64,000 nt of DNA, from assembly GCA_004551945.1 (NCBI GenBank), contig SFPN01000004.1:1-64000 (forward strand). Reading direction: 5' to 3'. Of this stretch, positions 1 through 7,474 are shown piece after piece. The position numbers and the translations under genes are program-made. The notes under the pieces were generated by a model. The model saw nothing but the letters and a program-made list of their open reading frames with translations, ran no database searches and was not told the origin of the DNA. This DNA is from Clostridiales bacterium. GTDB taxonomy: Bacteria; Bacillota; Clostridia; Oscillospirales; Oscillospiraceae. Each line of letters starts with the position of its first letter. Position 1 is the first letter of the stretch.

Positions 1-16
1 CTGCCTTGGGCTACAA

Positions 17-66
17 AAGCCCAGTTCAGTACAAGACCGAACTGGGCTTCTTGTAATTTTGTCTTT
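17..66 (+). terminator. Rho-independent terminator of an upstream gene outside the window
   Basis: An 11-bp perfect stem (17-27 paired with 39-49) is followed by a T-rich tract at 54-69. No gene inside the window precedes it, so it probably ends a transcript entering from the left edge. Confidence 0.6.
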
Positions 67-97
67 TTTAGTGTCTACTTTTTCTTGACAAGTGCAG

Positions 98-127
98 GAG
101 CACCGGTTTCCCCGGTGCTCTTTTTTT
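98..127 (+). terminator. Rho-independent terminator
   Basis: A 9-bp GC-rich stem (98-106 with 112-120), a 5-nt loop and seven T residues at 121-127 make a textbook terminator. It is the second terminator in 130 bases, so read-through from the left edge should be low. Confidence 0.8.
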
Positions 128-200
128 GCCGGTTGGTCAGGGCAGGGAGGAGGAAATATTTGCAGGAATGACTGCTTTATGAAGATGGTGACAAAAAACT

Positions 201-216
201 TGCATAATTTTATGCA
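201..216. repeat. Inverted repeat upstream of the MarR gene
   Basis: TGCATAA (201-207) and TTATGCA (210-216) form perfect 7-bp arms around TT. It lies 90 bp upstream of the predicted MarR promoter in an AT-rich stretch (128-305) where I see no gene. It could be a regulator operator. It resembles an ArgR box but has six rather than four central A/T bases. Function is inferred only. Confidence 0.4.
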
Positions 217-305
217 GAACAATACTAAGATATCGTAGAATATTCAAATTTGCCCCCAATAAATTGTATATTACGACAAAAATGTTGAAGGATGAAAAAA
301 ATTAC

Positions 306-334
306 TTGCAAGTTTTTCTTTCCAGTGCTATAGT
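306..334 (+). promoter_or_regulatory. Sigma-A type promoter of the MarR gene
   Basis: TTGCAA (306-311), a 17-bp spacer and TATAGT (329-334), with the extended -10 dinucleotide TG at 326-327. It lies 75 bp upstream of the start codon at 409. Confidence 0.7.
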
Positions 335-408
335 TTCATCTGTAAGGAAGAGAAAAGAAAATTTCCTGTATGTGTCATCACAGTAAAGCGGAAAAGGAGG
401 TAACTCGC

Positions 409-897
409 ATGAGCACACAAGAAACTTTCCTTTATAATGCAGATGAATCCTTTACTCTGATCAACGCCTGCTACGCCATCACGGAGCAGTACCGCATGAT
501 CCTGAGTGACATAGGGAAGGAAAACAATCTCTCTGAGAATGAGATGCTCGTTCTGGTTCACCTCGCGCTGAATCCCGAAGCCTGCACCCAGAAAAAGCTT
601 CAGGCCACCAACCTGCACCTGTCGGTTTCCTCTATCTGCCGCATGGTGGAGTCGCTGCGGAAAAAGGGATACCTGACCACCACCCTGGATGAGAACGACC
701 GCCGGTCCTGGATCATCCACTTGGAGGAGCAGGGGGTGCGTCTGGCGGATGTATTCCGGGCCAGCCTGCACCAGCGGCTGGATGATATTTTCAGTGAGAT
801 TCCTGGTTTCGACCTGGACAAGCTGGTGGCGACCATGTCCCGTGCCAGCAGCGCCGCCCACGCCCATCCCTATCCCATGCGGCAAACTGCTTTATAA
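409..897 (+). CDS. MarR family transcriptional regulator
   Basis: A 162-residue winged-helix DNA-binding protein of the MarR family. A helix-turn-helix covers about residues 45-85, and the wing carries the family Asp-Arg-Arg motif (NDRR). Long helices at both ends would form the dimer interface. The ATG at 409 is chosen over upstream starts because AAAAGGAGG sits 8 nt before it. It is monocistronic, with its own promoter at 306-334 and a weak hairpin terminator at 965-1001. It lies directly upstream of the hydrogenase operon on the same strand, so it may regulate that operon or itself. The ligand is unknown. Confidence 0.85.
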   Translation: MSTQETFLYNADESFTLINACYAITEQYRMILSDIGKENNLSENEMLVLVHLALNPEACTQKKLQATNLHLSVSSICRMVESLRKKGYLTTTLDENDRRSWIIHLEEQGVRLADVFRASLHQRLDDIFSEIPGFDLDKLVATMSRASSAAHAHPYPMRQTAL

Positions 898-964
898 GAA
901 ATACCAAATTTTTTATTTTTCTTGCCAAAATTTTTGTTTCATAATTGCATCCTTACCTCAAACG

Positions 965-1001
965 CGGGGCTTCAGTTTTGCAAGACTGAGGCCCCGTGTT
1001 T
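965..1001 (+). terminator. Probable terminator after the MarR gene
   Basis: A 12-bp GC-rich stem pairs 965-976 with 985-996 and is followed by a short T-rich stretch. The T-run is poor, so termination may be partial. The rest of 898-1120 is AT-rich and holds no gene that I can see. Confidence 0.5.
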
Positions 1002-1120
1002 GCATTCCACCCCCCGTTTTTTGAAACGGTTCGTGGAAAAATCAACACTTTCTCCACAATATGTAGTTGCTCTCTGCATGACAGGATGGAAGATGCGGCA
1101 TTTTCTAAAACATTTTATAG

Positions 1121-1149
1121 TTGACAAAGACATGATAGGAACATATAAT
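1121..1149 (+). promoter_or_regulatory. Consensus housekeeping promoter of the hydrogenase operon
   Basis: An exact TTGACA (1121-1126), 17-bp spacer and exact TATAAT (1144-1149). Transcription should start near 1156, leaving an untranslated leader of about 260 nt before hydC. A perfect consensus promoter suggests strong constitutive initiation, with control exerted later. Confidence 0.85.
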
Positions 1150-1154
1150 TAAAT

Positions 1155-1403
1155 TTGACTAAACGGATTCACCATACGCAAATTCCTTGGATATTCTGTC
1201 CCCCTTGCCCGGGGGAGGACAGGGGGTCCGTTTCACCTGGTCTCCGGAAGCGCCCGGCCAGAGCGCGAGGGGGTCGGATTCGGGTTGGGTTCCTCCGCCT
1301 GCGGGGGAATCCTGAACGGCACATTCCCTTGGTTTGGCCGAGTTGGCTTTCTAAACTGAATCCCGGACAATGTACTTTTATCTCCCTTTTTGTCCGCGGT
1401 AAA
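1155..1403 (+). ncRNA. Candidate structured 5' leader of the hydrogenase operon
   Basis: The leader between the consensus promoter and hydC contains several pairings: AAACGGA (1161-1167) with TCCGTTT (1227-1233), enclosing CTGTCC (1196-1201) with GGACAG (1217-1222); GGATTC (1276-1281) with GAATCC (1307-1312), enclosing a GC hairpin; and CGGACA (1364-1369) with TGTCCG (1391-1396), just before the ribosome site at 1404-1410. No clear U-run terminator is visible, so any control would more likely act on translation. I do not recognise a known riboswitch class. No open reading frame here looks genuine. Confidence 0.45.
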
Positions 1404-1416
1404 AAGGAGGAAAACT

Positions 1417-1959
1417 ATGAACGAAAGACCGGATACTTGCTGCGCGACCTGCGGCGCTGACGAAAAGGCTCTTTATGATGCCGTAGCCAATGTGATCGAG
1501 CAGTACAGAGAAAAGGAAGGGTCTCTGATCATGGTGCTCCACGCTGCCCAGGAGATCTTTGGTTATCTCCCCATGGAGCTGCAGGAGTTCATCGCTGACG
1601 GAATGGAGATCCCTGTATCGGAAGTGAGCGGTGTTGTAAGCTTCTACTCTTTCTTCTCCACCCAGAAGAGAGGCAAGCACACCATCCGCATGTGCCAGGG
1701 CACAGCCTGCTACGTTCGCGGCGGCAAAAAGGTTGTTGACGCCATCAAGAATGAGCTGGATGTTGACGTCGGCGGTACCACCGCGGACGGACAGTTCACC
1801 TTTGAGATCGCCCGCTGCATCGGCGCCTGCGGTCTGGCCCCCGCTATGATGGTGGACGACGACGTGTATAAGCAGGTTACCCCTGCAAAGCTCAGAGGCA
1901 TTCTCTCTCTGTATGCAGACGCCCCTGAGGAAACTGCGGAAGGAGGTGTGGGAGCATGA
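1417..1959 (+). CDS. hydC: [FeFe]-hydrogenase small subunit, NuoE-like [2Fe-2S] protein
   Basis: A 180-residue homologue of the NuoE/HydC/HndA subunit, a thioredoxin-fold [2Fe-2S] protein that passes electrons within the soluble, cytoplasmic NADH-linked hydrogenase. The four cluster cysteines are C93, C98 (CQGTAC), C134 and C138 (CIGAC). Three extra N-terminal cysteines (C8, C9, C12) are not part of the usual motif. The start at 1417 follows AAAAAGGAGG by 6 nt. Its stop overlaps the ATG of the next subunit by 4 nt, so translation is coupled. It is first in a three-gene operon whose partners together form a HydABC-like complex. Confidence 0.93.
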   Translation: MNERPDTCCATCGADEKALYDAVANVIEQYREKEGSLIMVLHAAQEIFGYLPMELQEFIADGMEIPVSEVSGVVSFYSFFSTQKRGKHTIRMCQGTACYVRGGKKVVDAIKNELDVDVGGTTADGQFTFEIARCIGACGLAPAMMVDDDVYKQVTPAKLRGILSLYADAPEETAEGGVGA

Positions 1960-4900
1960 TCAGAAGCATTGCTGACCTTCAGAATATGAAAGAGGCCTAT
2001 CTGGAAAAGATGGGCAAGTACAGCCACCTGGCCATGGTATGTTTCGGTACCGGCTGCATGTCTTCCGGCTGTAAGAACGTGCGGGATGCCCTGATTGAAG
2101 AGCTGGAAAAGGCCGGCCTGAGCGATCAGGTGGCCGTCATCGAGAGAGGCTGTATGGGCACCTGCGCCGTGGGTCCCGTGGTCTATGTCCTGCCTGACGA
2201 GACCTATTACACCGAGATGACCCCCGAACGGGTCAAGGATGTGGTGCAGAAGCACTTCATCGGCGGTGAGCCTGTCATCGACTACACCTTCTATGACAGC
2301 ATCCAGAAGAAGCGCGTCTCCAACATCCACGAGGTGGCCTTCTTCCGTGACCAGGTCCGTATCGCTCTGCGCAACTGCGGCCTGATCGATGTCAACTGCA
2401 TCAACAGCTACGTCTCCAAGGACGGCTATCTGGCCCTGGCCCGCATCCTGGAAAAGGGCGACCGGATGGAAGTCATCGAAGAGATGAAGAAGGCCGGTCT
2501 CCGTGGCCGCGGCGGCGCAGGCTTCCCCACCGGCGTGAAGTGGGAGGCTGCCTATAACCAGCCCGGCGACGAAAAGTACATCATCTGCAACGCCGACGAA
2601 GGCGACCCCGGCGCATTCATGGACCGCTCCGTGTTCGAGGGCGACCCCCACAGCGTTATCGAGGGCATGCTCATCGGCGGCTATGCCATCGGCGCAAATC
2701 ACGGCGTCGTGTACATCCGTGCTGAGTATCCTATCGCCGTGGAGCGCCTCCAGGCTGCTCTGGAGATGGCCCGCGAGGAAGGCATGCTGGGCAAGGATAT
2801 CATGGGCTCCGGCTTTGACTTTGATATCGAAATCCGCATCGGCGCCGGCGCTTTCGTCTGCGGCGAGGAAACCGCTCTGATGGCCTCCGTGGAAGGCCAG
2901 CGCGGCGAGCCCAGACAGAAGCCTCCGTTCCCCTTCCAGAGCGGTCTGTTCGGCAAGCCCACCATCATCAACAACGTGGAAACTCTGGCCACTGTTCCTG
3001 CCATTATGCTCAACGGCGCAGACTGGTTCCGTCAGTTCGGCACCGAGAAGAGCCCCGGCACCAAGGTCTTCGCTCTGTCCGGCAACATCGTGAACACCGG
3101 TCTGGTGGAAGTGCCCATGGGCACCCCCCTGTCCGAGGTCATTTACTCCATCGGCGGCGGCATCCCCAACGGGAAGAAGTTCAAGTCCGCTCAGACCGGT
3201 GGTCCCTCCGGCGGCTGTATCACCGCTGAGAACATCAACACCCCCCTGGATTACGAATCCCTGGCAGCTCTGGGTTCCATCGTGGGTTCCGGCGGCCTGA
3301 TCGTCATGGACGAGGACACCTGTATGGTGGATACCGCCCGGTTCTATCTGGACTTCATCCAGGAGGAATCCTGCGGCAAATGTACCGCCTGCCGTATCGG
3401 CACCAAGCGGATGCTGGAAATCCTGAACCGGATCACCGCCGGCGAAGGCAAGCCCGGCGACGTGGAGACCCTGGAGCACCTGGGCGCCATCATCAAGGAC
3501 ACCGCCATGTGCGGCCTGGGCCAGACCGCACCCAACCCCGTGCTGTCCACCATCAAGTACTTCCGCAAGGAGTATGAGCAGCACATTGTGGAGAAGATCT
3601 GTACCGCTGGTGTCTGCGGCGACCTGGTCTCCAGCCCCTGCGAGAACACATGTCCTGCCGGCATCAACATCCCCGGCTACATGAGCCTCATCGCCACCGG
3701 CGATTACATGGGCGCTGCCCGCGTTATGCTGCGGGATAACCCCTTCTCCGGCATCTGCGGCCGTGTCTGCACCCATCCCTGCGAGAGCCGCTGCCGCCGC
3801 GGCAGCGTAGACGAGGCCATGAACATCTGCGAGCTGAAGCGTTTCGCTACTGACTGGGCCTACAGCCAGGGCTTCCCCTTCGACGAGGATCTGAAGCCTG
3901 TGGCTAACCTGGATAAGCGGGTGGCCATCATCGGCGCCGGTCCTTCCGGTCTGACCTGCGCCTATTACCTGGCACGCCTGGGCTATCACGTGGATGTTTA
4001 CGAGGCTGAGAAGCGTGCCGGCGGTATCATGACTTACGGCATCCCCGACTACCGTCTGCCCCTGGACATCATCGAGCGCGAAATTCACAACATCGAGCGC
4101 GTGGGCGTGAACATCATCCTGAACACCAAGATCGGTGTGGACGTCTCCTTCCGCTCCCTGCAGAAGAATTACGACGCCATCTTTATCGCCATCGGCGCAC
4201 AGAAGGCCCTGCAGATGGGCATCCCCGGCGAGGACCTGGAAGGCGTGTATCCCGGCCTGGACTTCCTGAAGCGCAGATTCCTGGACAAAGACCTGGACTT
4301 CACCGGCAAGAAAGTGGCCGTCATCGGCGGCGGCAACACCGCCATCGACTCCGCCCGTACCGCCGTCCGTCTGGGAGCCAAAGAAGTGGTCATGCTCTAT
4401 CGCCGTACCGAAGAGGATATGCCCGCTGACAAGGTGGAAATCCGGGACGCTCTGGAAGAGGGCGTGCAGATCCGCACCCTGGTCAACCCCACCGAGTTCA
4501 TCGGCATCGGCGGCAAGCTCAACAGCATCTGCATCATGAAGCAGAAGCTGGGCCAGTTCGACAGCTCCGGCCGCCGCAAGGCCGTAGCCAGCGGCGAGAG
4601 CTATGTGGAAGAGTTCGACGTGGCCATCCCCGCTATTTCTCAGACGCCCGACACCCAGTTCATTAAGGGCACTATCAAGCTCAACGGCGACCGTGTTATC
4701 GCAGACCACTACACCCAGGCAACTTCCATGCCCGGCGTTTTCGTGGGCGGCGACGCACACCGCGGTCCCAAGGACATCGTCAACGCCGTGCACGAGGCCA
4801 AGGTGGCTGCCGCCGGCATCGACAAGTACCTGGGCGGCGAAGGCATTCTGGCCAAGGGCTTCGACCAGGAAATCACCGATTATCACATCGAGGGCGACAT

Positions 4901-5039
4901 CGTCCCGCATAACCGCTTCCTGACAAGACAGATTGAGGCGGAGAAGGCAGTCGGCAGCTTCTGCGAACGGAACCTGGGCATGCATGAGCTGGACGCCCGT
5001 GCCGAGGCAAGCCGCTGCCTGCGTTGCGACAGGAGGTAA
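1956..5039 (+). CDS. hydB: HydB/NuoF-like flavoprotein fused to a GltD/NfnB-like NAD(P)H oxidoreductase
   Basis: A 1027-residue fusion. Residues 1-100 form a thioredoxin-like [2Fe-2S] domain (C29, C34, C39, C66 and C70 in its motif regions). Residues 110-540 are NuoF: the glycine-rich FMN/NADH site GRGGAGFPTG at 184-193, an SLBB-like region near 380-440, and the [4Fe-4S] motif CGKCTAC at 473-479 with C519. Residues 545-640 are a GltD-type cysteine-rich domain (C562, C566, C601, C605, C609, C613). Residues 655-960 carry two Rossmann motifs, GAGPSG (660-665) for FAD and GGGNTA (791-796) for NAD(P), the latter followed by YRR, which suggests NADPH. A last CLRC pair ends the protein. Usual HydB (about 600 residues) lacks the GltD part. 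The complex may link H2, ferredoxin, NADH and NADPH; this is inference. Confidence 0.9.
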   Translation: MIRSIADLQNMKEAYLEKMGKYSHLAMVCFGTGCMSSGCKNVRDALIEELEKAGLSDQVAVIERGCMGTCAVGPVVYVLPDETYYTEMTPERVKDVVQKHFIGGEPVIDYTFYDSIQKKRVSNIHEVAFFRDQVRIALRNCGLIDVNCINSYVSKDGYLALARILEKGDRMEVIEEMKKAGLRGRGGAGFPTGVKWEAAYNQPGDEKYIICNADEGDPGAFMDRSVFEGDPHSVIEGMLIGGYAIGANHGVVYIRAEYPIAVERLQAALEMAREEGMLGKDIMGSGFDFDIEIRIGAGAFVCGEETALMASVEGQRGEPRQKPPFPFQSGLFGKPTIINNVETLATVPAIMLNGADWFRQFGTEKSPGTKVFALSGNIVNTGLVEVPMGTPLSEVIYSIGGGIPNGKKFKSAQTGGPSGGCITAENINTPLDYESLAALGSIVGSGGLIVMDEDTCMVDTARFYLDFIQEESCGKCTACRIGTKRMLEILNRITAGEGKPGDVETLEHLGAIIKDTAMCGLGQTAPNPVLSTIKYFRKEYEQHIVEKICTAGVCGDLVSSPCENTCPAGINIPGYMSLIATGDYMGAARVMLRDNPFSGICGRVCTHPCESRCRRGSVDEAMNICELKRFATDWAYSQGFPFDEDLKPVANLDKRVAIIGAGPSGLTCAYYLARLGYHVDVYEAEKRAGGIMTYGIPDYRLPLDIIEREIHNIERVGVNIILNTKIGVDVSFRSLQKNYDAIFIAIGAQKALQMGIPGEDLEGVYPGLDFLKRRFLDKDLDFTGKKVAVIGGGNTAIDSARTAVRLGAKEVVMLYRRTEEDMPADKVEIRDALEEGVQIRTLVNPTEFIGIGGKLNSICIMKQKLGQFDSSGRRKAVASGESYVEEFDVAIPAISQTPDTQFIKGTIKLNGDRVIADHYTQATSMPGVFVGGDAHRGPKDIVNAVHEAKVAAAGIDKYLGGEGILAKGFDQEITDYHIEGDIVPHNRFLTRQIEAEKAVGSFCERNLGMHELDARAEASRCLRCDRR

Positions 5040-5044
5040 GAGAA

Positions 5045-6862
5045 ATGGCAGATATTAAACTCACCATCAACGGGAAAGAATGTACCGCGCCGGAGGGCAG
5101 CACCATCCTCCAGGCTGCGGAGCTCAACGGCATCCATATCCCGAAGCTGTGCTATCTGGAGGGCATCAACCAGTACGGCGCCTGCCGCATCTGCGTGGTG
5201 GAGCAGGTCAGCCCTCCCGCCAAGAATCTCCAGGCCTCCTGTATGGTGGAGGCCAAGAACGGCATGGTCATCAACACCAACAACGAACGGGTTCAGGAAG
5301 CACGCCGCACCATGTATGAGCTGCTGCTGTCCAACCACGACAAGAAGTGCCTGACCTGCCCCCGGAACCAGGACTGCGAATTCCAGGCCCTGGGCCGCGA
5401 GCTGGGCGTGGAAGACTCCCCCTACGAGGGCGAGCGTGTCCTGAAGCCCATCGACGTCAGCGAGTCCCTTACCCGGGACCCCAACAAGTGCATTCTGTGC
5501 CGCCGCTGCGTCAACGTCTGCAAGAACATCCAGACCACTTCTATCCTCACTGCGGAAAACCGTGGTTTCCAGACCATCATCACCCCCGGCTTCGGCCTGC
5601 CCATCGGCAACACGGCATGCACCTTCTGCGGCCAGTGCGTGGTGGTCTGCCCCGTGGGCGCTCTGCGTGAGACCAGCCATAAGGATCGGGTCCTGAAGGC
5701 TCTGAACGATCCCACCAAGCATGTGGTGGTCCAGCCCGCCCCTGCTGTCCGCGTGGGCATCGGCGAGTGCTTTGGCCTGCCCGCCGGCTCCTGCGAGACC
5801 GGCAAGCTGGCTGCTGCTCTCCGCCGCATGGGCTTCGACGAGGTCTTCGACACCAACTGGGGCGCTGACCTGACCATCATGGAAGAGGGCACCGAGTTCC
5901 TGAGCCGCTTCCGCTCCGTCATCACCGGCGGCGTGGCAGAGCTGCCCATGCTGACCTCCTGTTCCCCTGGCTGGATTCAGTTCATCGAGCACAACTTCCC
6001 CGACGAGCTGGATCATCTGTCCTCCTGCAAGTCTCCTCACGAGATGTTCGGCGCCGTGGTGAAGAGCTACTACGCCAAGAAGATCGGCAAGAAGCCCGAG
6101 GACATGTATGTGGTTTCCATCATGCCCTGCACCGCCAAGAAGACCGAGTGTGCCCGTCCTGAGATGCAGAACGACGGCGTGCCCAACGTGGACGCAGTCC
6201 TCACCACCCGTGAGCTGGGCGACATGATTAAGACCATGGGCATCGACTTCCTGTCCCTGCCCGACGAAGAGTTCGACGCACCTCTGGGCTTCTCCACCGG
6301 CGCTGCCGACATCTTCGGCGTCACCGGCGGCGTGATGGAAGCTGCTCTGCGTACCGTCTATGAGATCATCACCGGCCGCGAGCTGCCCTTCCCCAACCTC
6401 CACGTTTCTCCCATCGTGGGCCTGGAGCAGATCCGCGAGGCCACCATCAAGCTGGAGAACGTGAAGCCCGAGTGGAAGGCTGCCGAGGGCTTCGAGGTGA
6501 ATATCGCTGTCACCAGCGGTTACGACGGCGCCCGGAAGCTGATGAACCAGGTAAAGGACGGCACTTCTCCCTATCACTTCATCGAGGTCATGGGTTGCCC
6601 CGGCGGCTGCATCACCGGCGGCGGCCAGCCGAGACCCAAGCAGGACATCAACGTTGTCCGCCAGAAGAGAATGGAAGCCATCTACGGCGAGGACGAGCGC
6701 AAGCTGGTCCGCAAGTCCCACGAGAACCAGTCCCTGCTGGAATTCTACAAGGAGTGGGGCGAGCCCGGCGGCCACAACTCTCACGAGTACCTGCACACCC
6801 ACTACGTCAAGCGCGGCAAGTACAACGAGCTGACCAAGGAAAACTTCGTGGTGAACAAGTAA
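5045..6862 (+). CDS. hydA: [FeFe]-hydrogenase catalytic subunit
   Basis: A 605-residue catalytic subunit. The N-terminus holds a plant-type [2Fe-2S] domain (C36, C47, C50, C66), a NuoG-type Cys3-His cluster (H98, C102, C105, C111) and two [4Fe-4S] motifs (C149-C159 and C192-C202). The H-cluster domain follows, with L1 TSCSPGW at 304-310, L2 MPCTAKKTE at 360-368 and L3 with C518 and C522. L1 differs from the common TSCCPxW by Ser at 307. The start at 5045 is chosen because AGGAGG lies at 5031-5036, inside the end of hydB. It lacks the C-terminal [2Fe-2S] extension of the Thermotoga enzyme. The maturases HydEFG are not in this window. Confidence 0.93.
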   Translation: MADIKLTINGKECTAPEGSTILQAAELNGIHIPKLCYLEGINQYGACRICVVEQVSPPAKNLQASCMVEAKNGMVINTNNERVQEARRTMYELLLSNHDKKCLTCPRNQDCEFQALGRELGVEDSPYEGERVLKPIDVSESLTRDPNKCILCRRCVNVCKNIQTTSILTAENRGFQTIITPGFGLPIGNTACTFCGQCVVVCPVGALRETSHKDRVLKALNDPTKHVVVQPAPAVRVGIGECFGLPAGSCETGKLAAALRRMGFDEVFDTNWGADLTIMEEGTEFLSRFRSVITGGVAELPMLTSCSPGWIQFIEHNFPDELDHLSSCKSPHEMFGAVVKSYYAKKIGKKPEDMYVVSIMPCTAKKTECARPEMQNDGVPNVDAVLTTRELGDMIKTMGIDFLSLPDEEFDAPLGFSTGAADIFGVTGGVMEAALRTVYEIITGRELPFPNLHVSPIVGLEQIREATIKLENVKPEWKAAEGFEVNIAVTSGYDGARKLMNQVKDGTSPYHFIEVMGCPGGCITGGGQPRPKQDINVVRQKRMEAIYGEDERKLVRKSHENQSLLEFYKEWGEPGGHNSHEYLHTHYVKRGKYNELTKENFVVNK

Positions 6863-6892
6863 GGACGCCCTGGCAAGATTTCAAGCACAATA

Positions 6893-6927
6893 AAAAGACG
6901 GCACCGTGTTTCGCGGTGCCGTCTTTT
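6893..6927 (+). terminator. Terminator of the hydrogenase operon
   Basis: A 12-bp stem (6895-6906 with 6914-6925) is flanked by A residues before and T residues after, so it may work in both directions. It separates hydA from the sigma-factor operon. Confidence 0.85.
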
Positions 6928-6947
6928 CTGCGAAAAAGGGGAAAGTT

Positions 6948-6975
6948 TGTAACGAACGGGTTCCTGCTCCGTCTT
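6948..6975 (+). promoter_or_regulatory. ECF-type, probably autoregulated promoter of the sigma factor operon
   Basis: TGTAAC (6948-6953), a 16-bp spacer and CGTCTT (6970-6975) match promoters read by Bacillus-type ECF sigma factors (TGWAAC...CGTC). Its place right before the sigma gene suggests autoregulation. It is unlike the TTGACA/TATAAT promoters elsewhere in the window. Confidence 0.75.
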
Positions 6976-6997
6976 ATGTATGAAGGGAGGTGGTGAG

Positions 6998-7474
6998 GTG
7001 ACTGACTTCGACGCCGTCTATCAGCGGTATTTTAAGGACGTGTACAAGTACATTCTGGTGCTCAGCAAGAACGAGTGGGTGGCGGAGGAGGTCACCCAGG
7101 AGTCCTTCTTTAAGGCCCTGAACAAGCTGGACCGCTTCGACGGCCGCAGCAGTCTCTACGCCTGGCTGTGCCAGATCGCCAAGAATACCTACATCGACTA
7201 CTGCCGGAAGGAAAAGCGTCTGGTGTCCGACGAGGCTCTGGAGGAGGCCTACTACACCGACGAGCTGGAGCAGATGCTCCAGGACAAGGAGAGCGCCGCC
7301 GAAATATACCAGGCCATGCACGATTTGGAGGAGCCCTACAAGGAGGTCTTTCTCCTGCGGCTCTTCGGGGAACTGCCCTTCACCCAGATCGGGGCGCTGT
7401 TTCACAAGACAGAGAGCTGGGCCCGGGTGACCTACCACCGGGCCAGACTCAAGATCAAGGAGGGAATGCCGTGA
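6998..7474 (+). CDS. ECF-type RNA polymerase sigma factor
   Basis: A 158-residue sigma-70 family protein with only regions 2 and 4. Region 2 (about residues 1-70) includes the acidic EEVTQESFFKAL segment that contacts the -10 element. Region 4 (about 100-150) holds the YKEVFLLRLFGELPFTQIG helix-turn-helix. The GTG at 6998 is chosen because GGGAGG lies 7 nt upstream; an ATG at 6980 precedes that site. Its stop overlaps the next start in GTGA, coupling it to its anti-sigma factor. The ECF-like promoter at 6948-6975 suggests that it drives its own operon. The stress it senses is unknown. Confidence 0.9.
   Translation: MTDFDAVYQRYFKDVYKYILVLSKNEWVAEEVTQESFFKALNKLDRFDGRSSLYAWLCQIAKNTYIDYCRKEKRLVSDEALEEAYYTDELEQMLQDKESAAEIYQAMHDLEEPYKEVFLLRLFGELPFTQIGALFHKTESWARVTYHRARLKIKEGMP

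Noticed and set aside
201..216. The palindrome at 201-216 as an ArgR box
   Set aside because: The half-sites resemble ArgR boxes, but the central A/T spacing is six rather than four and no arginine gene is nearby. Kept only as an unassigned repeat.
1155..1460. A 101-codon open frame across the hydrogenase leader
   Set aside because: No ribosome site, it overlaps hydC out of frame, and its composition is Pro/Arg/Gly-rich as expected for noncoding GC-rich DNA. The region is better explained as structured RNA.
1710..4985. A 1091-codon open frame on the minus strand opposite hydB
   Set aside because: It mirrors the third-position GC bias of hydB, is rich in His/Ala/Gly/Val typical of antisense frames, has no domain, and covers a gene with unmistakable cofactor motifs.
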